Assembly: GCF_904848185.1 (NCBI RefSeq)
Contig: NC_051048.1
Location: 2,842,398 to 2,906,397, forward strand
Direction of reading: 5' to 3'
Length of the DNA: 64,000 bases
Source: Acanthopagrus latus
Lineage: Eukaryota; Chordata; Actinopteri; Spariformes; Sparidae
Part shown: piece after piece, positions 11,942 to 27,000 of the stretch
Layout of the letters: every line of letters begins with the position of its first letter
Numbering within the stretch: the stretch's first letter is position 1
The notes under the pieces: model-generated
What the model saw: the letters and a program-made list of their open reading frames with translations, nothing else
What the model was told of the DNA's origin: nothing
Databases searched by the model: none
Position numbers and translations under genes: made by a program

Positions 11942-14900
11942 TATGTTGTTTCCATTACCATCCCTGTTCTGTATCCATGCTGGGCCAGAGTCTGGCTCAG
12001 CACAGCACGGCACAGGATGGGACCCTGTGGAAAACCGTAACTATGGCAACAGAGGAACCATGTTAACATCAACACAATGAATATTTGATTAAGTGTGTGT
12101 CCTTCGCCAGTATATTTCATCATGACGTCCATGTTTGTTGCTATTTTATGAAAATGCTGATTCACTGTGCTTTAGAAATGTATCTTTGTAAAGTTTCACC
12201 CACAGCATCCTCAATACTTTTCTGTTTCCACTGGTTCTTTAGGAATATTACTGTCAACACCAACAAATGTCATCTGACACAAAAATAATTCCAGGTGCAA
12301 TTTAGGGCTCCAACTAACGATTACATTCATTATCAATTAATCAATCGTTTGATCCATAAAATGTCTTTAAAAAACTAGCTCAGTCAGTAGCGTGCACAAC
12401 CCCAGTACAGAGGCTGTGTCCTCAGTCAGTAGTGTGTCCCTGGTGTACAGAGGCTGTGTCCTCAGTCGGTAGTGTGTCCCTGTGTACAGAGGCTGTGTCC
12501 TCAGTCGGTAGTGTGTCCCTGTGTACAGAGGCTGTGTCCTCAGTCGGTAGTGTGTCCCTGTGTACAGAGGCTGTGTCCTCAGTCGGTAGTGTGTCCCTGT
12601 GTACAGAGGCTGTGTCCTCGCTGCAGGGTTTGAATGTGAAGCCCTGCAGGCCTTCGCTGCATGTCACCCTCCTCTCGTTCATTCATAAAGCCATTAGAAA
12701 TAAAGTTGACTGACACCATGAAGGATAAAAATGACTACAGTGCAAATAAAACTTCTTTACAATCAACACGGACGTTAAAACGACTGATTGATTAATCAGG
12801 ATAACAGCTTGCAGATCATTTGAAACTGACTGGCAGTTGCAGCCCTACAAATAGAAGCAGATCAGGTCGTCCTTACGTCGCTCTCCAGCAGGTTGAACAT
12901 GCTCTGCTCCGCGATCTCTTTGCTCTCGTCAAACTTCTCCAGCGCCTGTTTGATTTCATCCTCCTGGACTTTCCCCTGACGCTTCTTCTTGTAGTCGAAG
13001 TCCAGACGTCGGCCCTCCATCTTCTTCAAGTGGTGCTGCAGCGGAGGGGGACAGTAGTTAAGCTCCAACACGGCAATCATTCAGTAACAACCTCACCGAC
13101 AACAGGTGTTTCACTCACCTGTATCTCTTTGAGGTCTTTGTCATGGAGGTTCTGCAGCGGGTCGATGAAGTTCTGTTTGACCTCCATGTCCAGAGCGTCC
13201 TTCACCTCCCCGAGCTCCTTCATCGCCTCGCTGGCATCGATCAGCGCCATACCTAGAAGAAAGGAAGGGGTGGAGGGAAGACGGAGAGAGAGAAATATTG
13301 AGGAGAGATACTCGACAGGAAGAAGTCAAACAGCCATCTATTGATGTCGAGAGAGTCGGTCGGACTCTTAACTTTGATATCCTCTGACCTTTTCTAGTGC
13401 TTTTGTGGTTCATTTCTGGGCTCTGGTGACTCAAAAGTCTCACAGAGAGCGTTTTATAAATGTCTGAAAACACAACTTGACCTCAGTTTGGCCTGATTTA
13501 AATCTGATAAGTGAATGCCAGAAATTCTGCGTTGAGGATGTCTTTTATCAGCGCTGGTGGAGGATATGAAAGTATGATAGTTATTTGGACTCCATTCTCA
13601 AGGAAATGGTGACCCTCAACTCTTTTCTACACATTTTCTAAATGTAACGACCTGTAAGCACCATTTTGGTCATTTGTAGGTCAAAAACCTTAAAAATATG
13701 CTTAGAGATTTCATGGATTTTGGCCCACTAGTTTTGGGGGGAGAAGTGTGGACTTACCGAAGCTGGACTCCTCCCCTAACTCCCGTCCAAACTTCAACAT
13801 GGCGTCGCCCAGGACGCTCTCAGCCTGCGGGTAACCAGGTCCTTTCTCCTGCCCGCGGATCTTTGACATGGTGTTGATCATACTCAGCTTGGCTCTGGAT
13901 GCTGCAGGGCGGTAACGGTTAGATCAGCTCATCCAGGTCATGGTAACACTAAGTGCTGTATCGTAGGCGACTGGAAGTGTTTCAGCTCTCATCCAAGAAT
14001 CTTTTTCAGTTCTAACTGACTGGAGAAGAGCTGCAGGGTTTTAAACTCTGTCCCACACAGGATTTAAAAGCCTGCGACTCCCCTCCAGTTAGTTAGAACT
14101 GCAGAAGCGTCCTGGACGAGAGCTGAAACGTCTTCAACAAACTGAAACAAGTCCAGCTGGCTACGATACAGCACTTGGAGTTAGCTGTGTGTTTCCTACC
14201 TGGGTTGGGTTGTAGGTATTCTGTAGTTTTAGTCATGATGTCCAACACTGCTCTGCTGGTGATGTCCACCTTCTGCAGAGGAGAACACGTCAGGAGAATT
14301 GTGAGAGATGAGACACGTAAACCAACTCAACAAGGATCAAGTCTCGATATTAATGTATGATGACAGATATGAAGCATATGGAAGCCCTCAGGGGACGAGT
14401 GACACATTTTACATTTTTCTGTGAACCATTTTCTGAGTCTGATCCAAACTGGTTTCTCCCCTGGTCTTTAACTTCAGAGCTAAATAAAAAATAAAGATTC
14501 ACCAGGATAATCTAAGTCTCTAGTTTCTTTGTCTGGGGATAAAAGAAAAGGCAAAAATATGTAAAACAGACAAAGATCAGGGCCACTGACATGATTGTTT
14601 TTAGCTTTTTTTTTCAGACCTAGAAAATATAAAATAGATCACGTGAAAAAAAATGTTTTCTCACTTGCCCCCTCAGGGCTTCCGTAGGGGCTGCGTAACA
14701 TAATGAAAACAGCTTCATGAACGAAAAGCTGCAATAATTAGTCAAACAAGACAGAATAAAACATACAAACACTGGAAACTAAGTTTGTTTTGTCACGTAT
14801 CAGAATATTTCATGAATATTTACCTTTTCCATTTCTTTGAAGTCATCGTCTAGCTTGGTTCCCTCTGCTCCTCCGACCTTCTCGCTGACTTTCTGTAACA

Positions 14901-17618
14901 GGAAACAACAAAGAAAGAAAGAAAGAAAGAAAGAAAAAGGGAAGGTAAGGATTTTTATGCTCTGAAACACCTTCTCGTCTTTCAGGGCTGTTTAAAAACA
15001 TGAAAGACTCGACTGAGATGAAAGAGGTCACGGATAGAAAACTGGTTATTCCTGTGAGATGAAAGTGAGACATCAAGAAAAAACTGAATATGAAGTTCTG
15101 ACTTTCGCTTTGTAGACGACAAAATGAGTAATCAGATGACGCATCACACTGAAGACTGTTTGGTGTGAGTTTTAACCTTTAATTTCCGCAGCGTTGTTGT
15201 TCGTGTCAATAAAATATATTAAAGTGAGTCAACAGCACTTTATTCTTCTGCACGCTGGACTGTGAAGGCAGCGAACGAGCAGCTTCATCCTTCTACAGGC
15301 GACGTTCTGCAAGACGAGTTTCACCGTTTGTGGCGTCGTCCTTTAAAAGTTTCTCACAGTCAAACCTGATGAAAACAGTTTACAGACTGACAGGATTATC
15401 CAGATTCTGTTTTGTGTGACTCCAGAGCTTTTGTATTTTGTTATTTGTACCCAGAACCAGCTCTGTTTTCACTGAACTGCAGATGTTCACGACCTGTTCT
15501 GAGCTCCATGTTGGTTCTGGTGACGTGCTGATGGGACGATGTAGTTCACTGAGCTTTAACACAAAACTACATGATACTTTAATTACAACAAACTGACACT
15601 TGAAACTGATCTTTTAAATTGACAAACATAAATGTATTTGTCTCTTCATTCATTAACATACGTTTGTCTGTAATATTATCCCCTGAGGTCCACTGGAAGA
15701 GACGTGGCTTGCTTTGGGTCAGTTTTTAAAGTTATTCGTTATGAATTAAAGAATATATTATGAACATAAATCTGGTGGATTTCTGCTGATGAGCTTCTTT
15801 TCACAGACACATGAATACATAATGTGTGTGATGTAAAACTGCTGCAGTGTTTCACAGTGTTCCTGCTTGAGCTCTGTGATTTTAGCACTTTTATTGGTGC
15901 TTTTTCTTTTTCCTGTTACCATCTTTCAGAAGTTGAAGTAAAAGATTTAAGACTTTTTTTTTTTTTTTTGCACACAGGAGGTCGATTTCTCTCGGATTTA
16001 GAGCAAACAACCTGTAATAGAAACGTATTCTCACACTAGATTCATGGATGTCTGGAGAATAAATTAATATATCACACAACAAAGACGTGGTTATGACAAC
16101 AAAACACAAACCACAGCAGGTTTCTGGTCACAACAGATGTAAAGTCAGAGAGCAAATACTAACGTCTGCACATCGAAGCAGACTCGTAAATGTTGCATCA
16201 CATTCAGACTTCCAGACCTCGAATCCATCGTGATCACCAGGAGGAGCCGCAGAGTGACACCTCTCGCTTTCTAATCGCATCAGGTTGCAGAGAGGAGAGT
16301 GGGATTTTCCAACAATCGTGACTCACATCAGCCGCCCACACACTTCAGTGGGCAACACACACACACACACACACTCTCTTACTCATGCAGTGTATGTGCA
16401 GCAGCATATAAATGAATTCAGACGACACACAGCAGAGGAACTCACACAGAAAGGTTCAGGGTGGAAGGAAGCAGCATGTTTAACACAAATACTGCAGCTG
16501 TTTATACAAAATAATACTAAAAGATACATTTTGTGGGCTTTAAAATTAACATACCAATAAAAAACAATAACAGCTTTCATGGGAACAGCCGTACGTAACC
16601 ACAGCTCCGATACAGAAGCACCGATCCATACTTGTGTTTGGTGTTTCCCACACATAGACTTTACCTCGACGGGCTGCTCTGGTATATTTGGTGGACTTAA
16701 TGTTTTGTAACTGGTACTTATCTATTTCTAATCTGTTGGAGAGAATAGCACCACCTGCAATCGATTAATAGCCGTAACAGAAGTACGAGTTTATTTTGCT
16801 TTCTGGCTGTAAAGCAAAGACTTTGTAAGAATGCTATGAATAAGGACGCACACGTAAGATCTTGGATCCTTAAAATAAGACATGTATATAAAAAAAAAAG
16901 AAGTAGCAGACAATCTGCTCTCGTCCTAACCTCCCGTCTATCGAAATTAAGGTTTGGTAGCGCTCAAATTTGAAATGACATCAGTATCAGTGCCTGAATT
17001 TCTGCACTGGAACCCAATGCCAACATCTACGGTACTTTACTCTCATCAAAATAAAATATGTCACATCAGTTGTAAAACATAAGTCACCAAATACAAAACT
17101 GATATCAGCACTTTGGACTGTATAAGAAATGTAATTAACTCTTAAAAGGGAAAATTAATAACAGTAGAGGGGCCTGACAGCGTCTAGACTGATCCAAAGA
17201 AGTGGAGAGGAGAGATGTCAGCCGGTACCGTGTTGGTAACCTGAACCCAAAACACCAGCTGTGTTCTATTGGGCAGCTTCATAAAATGTAATGATGCTGA
17301 AGAAAATGAACACATAGAAGAAAAAGTTGGACAATTAAAGCAGCACTTTCAAAGCGATTCTGGAGAAGAGTTGTTGATTTTTCAGTTCATCAGCGACCAA
17401 AACGTACAAACTGAATATCACGTAGTTCAAACCTACAGCTACAACTGATAAATCACACACACAGATGCAGCTGTATTTATAATACGTCTGTCACAGAGGA
17501 CAGTTAGTAGCAGCACACAGGTACATCTATTTGGATTAAAGATCCGAGTGTTTTCCACTGCTGCACACACGGAGGCTGATTATGTAAAAATTTTAATCAC
17601 AAGACATGCTGCTGCTGG

Positions 17619-17649
<31 letters not shown>

Positions 17650-17983
17650 CAGATGTCACACGTCTTCTTCATCAAACTAACAAACCGTGCAAACATGAAG
17701 GTAAATGTGTGTGTGTTTATGTAACCACACACCTGAACACCTGTGTGTGTGTGTGTTACAGAGGACAGGCTTTGATCAGAACGAGACAGATGGATGAGTG
17801 TGTGTGTGTGTGTGAGTGAGAAAGACGAGTGCAGATTTAAAAAAAAAAAAACAGACAGGGTATTTTTAAAATGTAAAAACAAAACACAACAAGCAGCGAG
17901 AGGAAGAAAAGTGAGAAGGACGGACAGATGAGGAGGAAGATGCAGTTGCCATGGAGACAGGGATCTGACTGGGTCCTCTAACA

Positions 17984-18015
<32 letters not shown>

Positions 18016-21000
18016 GTGTACTGACACAGTTACATAACTGCGTCTCTCTCTCGGTACAGTCAGTATCTTCTGCTGTTCGACTGTAACTGACGTCAGTTCA
18101 GTTCAGTTCGGTCAGATTAACATCCAGCAGCAGCGCCGACAGTTGCTTCACTTCACACGACGTCTCTGCTGCGTGCTTATAATCCTCTTTAGTTTGTATA
18201 AAAGTTAGAAAACACTTGGGATAAAACTACAAACACTCCAGATTCTGCAGCCTCACTAGCAGCTCTGTGAGGCTGAGGCACAGTTAAGCTAAATGCTAAC
18301 TAGCTAGCTTTGTGATTTCCTCTCCGTGTGGTGCTTTAACTCAGATGTGTCTCAGATGAAAACACGTCATCTGTCTATAGCAGAGCAGTTTGAGCTAACG
18401 TCAGTATACAAACACGCTCACGATGACAATGCAGATGTTTAGCAGGCGTAATGCTAATCATGTTTGGTGTGTTAACATGCTAACATCTGCAGCTGTTTAC
18501 ATTTAAGCAAAAGATTGAAAAGCATGCCGAGTTAGCATTTAGCAGTCCCTGTTTGCAGTGAACTCATGGATGTACAGACAACTATCACTGGATCACTCTG
18601 ATACTGAAGAAAACCTAAAAATGTGATGATTCTCAGGGGAGTTCTGAGGTTATAGAGCGTTTCTTGATATCGTTTTCTAACAACTAACACGATAGATGCT
18701 AGACGTGTTAGCATATCTATTGCTCATCAGCGCTGATGGGAATGTCTTTCGTTTTGGACCTTTTGGGGGTGTAAACAGGAAGTATAACATCACCATGGGC
18801 TGAATTAAAGTTTGCCAAATTAGCGATTAGCACTTCATGTTTGCGGCAAACCCACACATGTACAGACAGCTTTCACTGAATCGCTCTGATAGGGAAGAAA
18901 ACTTTAAAATGTGATGTTTCTAAAGCAAGTTCTGAATGAAGAGTGTCAGAGTTTACTCAGCAAATCTGATTCCATCCGACATCGGTCTGCAGAGGGCTCT
19001 GTGCTGAGCCGTCGCTCTGCAACACACCGGATTGTTTTTCTCTTTAAACCACAGAGAAGTCGAACATTACTCACAGATAAAGACTCACGGTGGACCCAGC
19101 ATGAACTCACTCTCACAGAAAGTAGAACTAACCACCTCTCAGACCACTGAGGCATTAACACGCCCCATCTGTTCGACATCTCTCTCCTCCTCCACACTTC
19201 TCAGCTTCTCTCTTTTGTTTTTTACTCCCACTTTCTCAGCTATATTCTCTCCCACCTCCTCCACCACCTCTTCTTCTTCTTCTTCTTCTTCTTCTTCTCC
19301 TCCTCCATCACTTCTTCACTTCTTTCCCTTCTTCTCCCTCTTCCTGTTTCTTTAACATCATTTCATAGTCAGCTCACGGTTCTCGCTGAGTCATCCCCAG
19401 AAAAATAAGCTTAATTACAAATCAGAGGATGCTGCCAGCGAGGAGGTCAGGAGGTGCAGAGGTCAGGGCGGCCCGACAGCAGATGGAGCAGATATCCCTC
19501 CTCTCCGGCTGACATTAATCTTGTGTGGAGGAGAATTAGCCTATCGGGGGGGAGAAATAGGAACCGGGGAGGAGAGCTTGGCAGCCGCCGCCGGTTCATC
19601 TATCAGTCTGAACGGCTGCCAAAACACTCAGACGCCATCTTGGACTGGAGATGGATAAAAGGCCAGATTGATGGCCAACACGGGCTATTTATCCAAACTG
19701 TAATACGCCGGTTTGAGAAAAAAAGAAGAAAAAAAAACACATTCAACCCAATTTTATAATTCTATCAATATTTATAAACCTCTGATGACTCTTGAGAAGT
19801 GATTTAGTGGCAGGAAATGTCTTGAGTTTACTACTTTTTTAAGTTAGAAACCCCGAGCTCGTAAATCAGTGTGATGCGTTCAAGTGCCCAAACAGAAACA
19901 CAGACATTACAGCAGCAGCAGCGTTTCAGAAGTAGACCTTCGCTGTCGCTCACATTAAAACACAAGTTACATTGTTATGATGTGAAGTCGTTAGTTACCT
20001 CAACATGTTACTGAAACAACCCCACCATCCATCCCTGACGTGGACTGACTGCAGCCACTACAGGTCACCATCCACGGGTCATAACTAGCTGCTTCACAGT
20101 CGAGCTATGTGGTTGTTTTTTCTTATGATGGGCTGACATCATGGGAGATATTAAAGACTTTCTCTGCTACTTTTATAGAAGCAGTAGAAGAAGAAAGACA
20201 AGGAGGAGAAGCTGTAGAAGAAGAAGAAGAAGAAGAAGAAGAAGAAGAAGAAGCAGCGTGTCATCGGTTGGAATTCAGTTTTCTGTTTCAGAGTTTCAGA
20301 GTTGCTCAGTTGTTTTTCGTTTCAGCATCTCCAGGAGGATTTAAAGGAGGCTGTCTGAAACTTCTCTGTCGGGGTTCAGTGTTCGGAAAGCTGAATTATC
20401 ATATTGTGAGGACGAGGTGAGGAGGTTCAGCTGTCAGTGTGTTTCTGCTGTTGCTTTAAGTTTCATCACCTTCGGCGCGGAGCTGAATGTGATGAAGACG
20501 AGCTGCAGATCATCAGGAGGATAAAACATGATGTCCGCCGCAGCTTCAGCATGAACCACAACCTCTAATTAACCACTGAGTTGTGCTCTGCTCTCAGCCG
20601 GCGGTGATTTTAATCACAGAAAGAGTCAAACGTTTGTCTTGGAGACAGGTTTCTACACAGGTTTGAGGAAGATTATGCACCCAAACATCTATTTATTCCT
20701 TCCACTTTTAAATATCTGAGATAATTATGATGTGTCGCGCGTCAGAGAGGAAACATGTTCAATGAAGAGAGGCGGCAGTAAATCAGAGGGAAACACCGAG
20801 AGAGGACGGTGATGCTTTTCTGATATTTTATGACGTGCGGAGCCACGAATCAGTTTGAGGAGATAAAAGTACATCGGCAGAGACAGAGAGACGGAAATAA
20901 AAGAAAGAGAGACGGACAGGAAGGAGTGAGAAGGAAAGAAAAACAAGTCAGACAAAAGAGGAAGACTCTGAGTCATTCCCACCTGATACTCAAAGTTACG

Positions 21001-24000
21001 TTCCCCTCACATCATCGATCGCTTGAACTCAATTCAGAGCGAACATTTAACGACGCAATCACACAAAATGTGCACTTCATGTTCCCGCAGCTCAAAGTCT
21101 TTTAAATAGTTTTCCAGTTAAACGTCTGAAATAAGACATACGATGTAAAAATCCACCATTAAATGTCCCAGTTTAGTTTTAAAGTGACTGACTGAGACTA
21201 CAGAGGTTGTCAGGGACGTTAAACGTCTCATCTACTCACTAGTCCGTCTTCACAGGCCCACTTTAGTTCCACACTGTTCTAACTCTGACTTCACAACTCG
21301 TACACTGATCAGTTTATAGAAACTCTCAGTGGTGGTTGTGACGTTTGAGTCATGTGACCGTGAACATCAGCTTCTCTTACAAGCAGACAAAAAGAACAAA
21401 AGTAAGACACAGATGAGGGAACGACTGCAGACGTTTGTTCAACACTCAAGGACACTCAGAGATCAGACAGCCGGAGTCATGGACTCTCCTCTGACATCCG
21501 TCTATCAGATCAGCTCTCATTATCTGATCCTGAAGGTCTCTTTGAACTGCCATCACAACCTCCAACAAGCACGACAGAGAGATGTGACGGACCCCAACGA
21601 GACCGAGCGTGGGACAGATCGGATCAGGACTCTGACGGTGAGGAGGACGAGGAGAAGACAGAGGAAGAGAGGAGAAGATAAGATGATAAAAGGATGAGAG
21701 AGAATCGGAAATGAGATTGGAACAAGGAGGCGAGGGCGAGCAGAAATGGATGTGGAAGAAACGGGCGGAGGAAAGGTAAGCAGAGGAGGAGGATGAGCGT
21801 CAACAGCTTCCTGAGCTGAATTCTAATTCCTGCAGGTTTCACAGCACCGGACGCATTTTAATTCTCAGGAGGCGACGGTTTGAATCCAGCAGAAAGCCTC
21901 TGACCAGCTGCAGTGCAGCAGCTCGGAGACACAGACACCATGACGACACGCCTGCATTATTAATCACAACAACAGAAGAAGAAGAAGAAGAAGAGTAGAA
22001 GAAGAAGAAGAAGAAGAAGAGCAGCACAATGCTGTTAATTCCTCTGTTGATACACTGAAACATGAACGTGAGATCAGACTGACAAATAATGAAGGAAGAG
22101 AGAGAAGAAAACAGTCCAGAAGACGTTTGAACTGTGGGATGAAACGTAAACAGTCCAGTGTTTCTATTTTAAAACACACAGCAGCAGAGATCATCCGGTC
22201 TGTCAGTCCAGTTCAGACCCGACACAACACAACAAGGACACCTCAACGTCACGTTAGCAACAGCATTTAGCATAAATCAGTGTAGCTGCCTGCTGAGATT
22301 GAGGCTAGTAAAGAACGTAGGTTAATTATGGTAAAGGAGGTAAAGAAGACCAACAGACTGTGACGCTCAGCCTGAATAAAACACGACAGACGTCTTTTCA
22401 TTAGTTTCTCCAGCTGCTCCTCTGGGACTCTCTCAGTGCACAATCAATACCTGATCGATGGCTCGTCTATACCCAATGACAGCGAGTGCCAGAGATCAAT
22501 GAATACGAGCACTGTGATCGATCGATAGCGAAGAAGAAAACTGAGCAGGAACAGATTTTTGCCTCGATTCATATTCATAAAGCTCCGTGACGGTTAAAGA
22601 CGCCACCAGAGCGTTCTGTTGACAACACGTGTCATCATGATGTCATGACCTCGAGATCACCGCCGCCGACAAACGAGATCCTCCATGAATCCTGTTTCCA
22701 CCTGCCGCCACGTGGAGCTGCTTAAAAACAAACTATTCACCTCCCTGTGAGTTTAAAACGTTTTCAGCAAAGTTTCAACTACCTGAACACCTGAAAACAA
22801 AAGCTAGCTTAGCATTAGCCTGCAGCTGCACCTGTAGACACACCTGTGTGACCGAAGACAGTGTTGGAGAGGATCTTTGAGAGGAGGTCTCACCTGTGGA
22901 GGAAAACGGAACTGAACTGAAGTGATGACACTGCCAAAGATCCTCTATTGATTCTCTTGGGATGATGGTTCACTCTGGACAGATTTTAGAAACCAAACTT
23001 TGTAAAACGAAAAAACTGAATTTCTTTTTGTTTGTTTTTGTTGTTGAATATTATTTGAACTCTAACCTGCAAACTGCCACAAATTACAATATTTATGACC
23101 ATTATCACTATCTTGTTTCATGCATTGTATTGTCTTCACACATTTATTCATCTAATAATGTGTTTAATCACATTATTTATTATATTTGTCATCATGTTTC
23201 TGGTTTCAAATATTTTCACTGTTCATGTTTTGTCTTAATATCAGCTGTTAGCATGCTGATGTTAGCATTTGGCTGTAGGCTCGTCCAACATAAAATAACC
23301 TTCTCTGTCAGGGTTTGTCAAGAGCGTCATCATCATCATCATCATCTGTTCTTGTCCTTTAGCGACTAAATGCTAACAATGCGACAGTATTTTCAAGTAA
23401 ATGCTGTTATTAACCAGCGTGAATGATGCCAAAAGTACCAAAACAGAGCGCAGCTGGTAAAAGACTGAGTCATTCTTCACACTGCAGAACGTATCGAGGT
23501 CCTGTTGATGCTTCAGTGGCTCTTCAGTCGTGTCCTGTGTGTGAGCTGAGTTATATAACAGGGGTCACTCGCTACTACTGTAACACACAGTCACACATAA
23601 AGAGGACGCCACGTCACGCCGCGGACAAAGTGTGAAAGCAGGCGAGAAAATAAGACGATATGCAGAAGATGTGAGATATTCAAGACTGAGATCACTTTAA
23701 TATGAAATATGAGACGGAGCGAAACGTCCTCAAACTGGAGCTCAGTCTCCATTCATCTGTATTCAGTCATAAAGCTGAGACGTGGAGGTCTATTCCAGCT
23801 CGTTCAGCCCGTCAGGAGAGTCTCCGCTCCGTCCATCAGCTGCTGGAGTCACGACTCTGCGGCTGCCAGACAACAGCCTGTTTGATGTTTATGTTCCCGT
23901 CAGACGGATGAAGATAAACTGATCAGCTGCATCGTAACGAGCGACTCATCCTGATGTTTACTACACTGGAAGAAACTCCCCAGGGTCGATGACGCAGACG

Positions 24001-27000
24001 GAGAGGAAAAACCATCAATCACTTTTTAAATCAACAGGTTTAAACAAGTCGTAATGCTGCTTTATAATAAGTTTTATTAGTATATATTTAAACTATTACC
24101 TTGTTATTACGATTACTTGTATTGTTTACCAGCCACCCACCAAACTCCATTCAATTTTCTGCGTATTTAAAAAAGGAATAGAAAGTCCAGTCATTGTCAT
24201 GTTTTCTGTCTTATTAGCTCTTTGCATTGTGGTTTAAGTACCCTTTTAATTTAAAGGAACAGTTCAGCAATCAGTCAAAATCTTATTTTTATCATTGTTT
24301 TTATTGCTCGTATTATACATTTTAAGTATTTTTTTCTTTGTTATTTGATCTACACACTTTAATGCTTATTGCTTCTATTACACCTCCTGGTTTTTGGAGA
24401 TAATAAAAAGACAAATCCAATCAGAAGTTTTCCCAACAGCCGCCCACCAAACTCCATTCAATTTTCTGTGTGTTTAAAAAAGGAACATTAAGTCATGTTT
24501 TCTTTGTATTTGTCTCTCTGCATCAGGCAAATTCACTGACGTGTATCATATCTATATCATCATTTATTCAATTCAATTCTACTTTTAAATTACTTGTTTT
24601 GTATTTCTTGTTTACTGCTCTTTGTACCAGGATTATATTTTGTAAAGCATCTGATTTTATTGCATTTTGTTTGTTTCATTTCTCTTTCTTGTTCTGTATG
24701 ATCCCATATTCTGTTAAGTTTTGAAATGTGTTATAGAAATAAAGTTTATTATTATCATGTTATCGTCATCCTCTGTTATTTGAACTAAATCTAGATTTTA
24801 CACCACTTTGAATTGCATTTAATTTGTTCAACTGTTGCATTATAAATAAAGTTGTAGTTATTGATGAATTGATACTGGTGAAAAAATAAAAAAGGCTACA
24901 TGAGAGCCTGCAGACTGGTAGCTTAGCTTAGCATAAAGACTGTAAGTGGGGGGAAACAGCTAGCCTGGCTCTGACCACACGTTACAAATCCCACTAAAGC
25001 TTCTAATATATATCTAATTTGTGTATAACTATGAGGGTTTCTGCTCAGATTAGCGAGTATAATGAGCCTGGACGAGACTTTGTGAGTCCATCCAACACTC
25101 GTCTGTGACTGAACCGCGTTATAAGTCGACTCCATTCACAATGTGAGCGTGTCGTGTTGAAGCCCTGCAGCGCCGCCCTGTTGAGAGCCACTCAGGATTG
25201 ATGGGGCAATAAAAACACCCAGCAAAGAGACACATACTGTCACTGAGGGCAGCCGGAATATAGACAATTACTCTGTACACGGCTTGTGGAGTAGCAGAGG
25301 GAGAGAGCGTGGGAGGACGTGGGGAAGAAGAAAACAGGGAGAGAGAGATTGATGGTGATGCATTAGTATGCATGGCGGCACAGCAATATGTTCACTACGT
25401 CTTCATAAAAACACAAATATGAAGAGGAGGAACGGAGCAAGACGAGGAGAGAACAAAACAGACGGGAGGAATGAAGGACAGAAAATAAACGGCTGTGTTT
25501 TGTTTTTTTTATCTCTCCTGCTGCCGATCGATTTGCTTGTTTCAGGAGATGAATCGTCTACGACCGCAGCTCACAAACACAAACACTTCAACCTCTCTTG
25601 TATCTTTAGAGGCGAGCAGAGCGTCGCTGTCAGCATCGATATGTCAACCTGTCATTTCAGCTGCCAACCTGTGCTTTTATTTTGAAAGGGGAGCGCGGGG
25701 TCAGAGTGTTAGGGTGGAGTCATTAGCATGCAGAAACTGACCTGAAACTGCAAGAAAGCCTCAAATAACTGCAGACAGATGTGAATGTCATACTGCTGTG
25801 TTACTATAATCACTGAATCTATAATCAATCTCAGTAAAAGAGTCTTAAAAACATACAACAGTGATGAATATCCGTCACTGAAGGTGTTTAATCTGATTTA
25901 CTGCCGTTTCCATCGTGGATCCTGTCCTTTTTACTCCATAAAACTGTAGCTAAATGCTAATTAGCATTGCTCAGCTAGTGTGTAAATGATACTGATATCT
26001 GCTAATCACATGCATGATAAAGCAACTGTTGCCATGACTGATTATTGAGCTAGCTTCACTTGCTAAAGGCTAATACTGCTAATGTGAACTTCAGCTAAGT
26101 CAAATAAAATGTCAAACATTGTGACAATACGGCGGAGAGACGTTGAGTGAGAGACAACTCTCATGATACAACGATCACCGACAGAGGATAAACGGTCTCA
26201 TATCACGATAACAAAATAATATCCATATATTGTCCAGCCCTGTGAAAACTGTGTATTATATTAATATCATGGAACTCTCCCACAGTCAACATGTTTGTTG
26301 ACGTTTAAACCAACCAATGAGAGCGCTCCTGCCTGAGGGAACCTGGCGACAACCCTCCAGCGTTCATTGATTTTTAAAAGGCAGTTGTGAGTTCCTTCAA
26401 CAAGTGATGGATGCAACTACGTCAACCACATTAACAGGCAGCAGACAGCGACGAGGTCAGAGGTCAGAGGTCAGAGGTCGAGGGGCTGCAGAGGTAATCA
26501 ACGTGATGAACACACCTGAAAGTGAAGGTAGAGGACACAGCGAGGAACACTCGGGTCTCCCTCCGTCTGCCTCTCCGTCACGTGTGCTGCCCTCAAGGTT
26601 GATCAATTATTGAGAGAGCCAACCAGAGAGCAGCGTGTGTGTGTGTGTGTGTGTGTTTGCATCACGCCTGCTCCCTCTTCACACGTGTGTTGTTGCCACG
26701 ACAACACCGTCTATGGAGCTGGAGACGGGTGTGTTTGATCGAGAGGACAGACGCTTCTGTTTCGCCTTTATTCAAACCGCCGTCTTCTCGTTTGTCTCTG
26801 CTGGTGCTTCACGTCATTGATTCATACATTGATTTTAAATTTGACAGAGTTAATTTACTTTGTCAGCTCTGATTTCTCTCTCTGATCCGTCTTCTTCTCC
26901 TCTCTCTCACTCCTGCATTTATTTTCTCTTTCCATGAATCTAGAAGCCGGCCAAGCTGCTGCGATCGCTCCATCGAGCAACTAATCGAGAAAGAATCACA

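Noticed and set aside
12422..12713. Repetitive 86- and 93-residue ORFs on both strands, and a possible CRISPR-like array
   Set aside because: These are a 39-bp vertebrate minisatellite with no unique spacers; a period divisible by three keeps frames open by chance.
18946..19355. Plus- and minus-strand ORFs near 19 kb (Ser/Pro-rich)
   Set aside because: They span a (CTT)n repeat inside sh3gl2 intron 1 and show no family signature.
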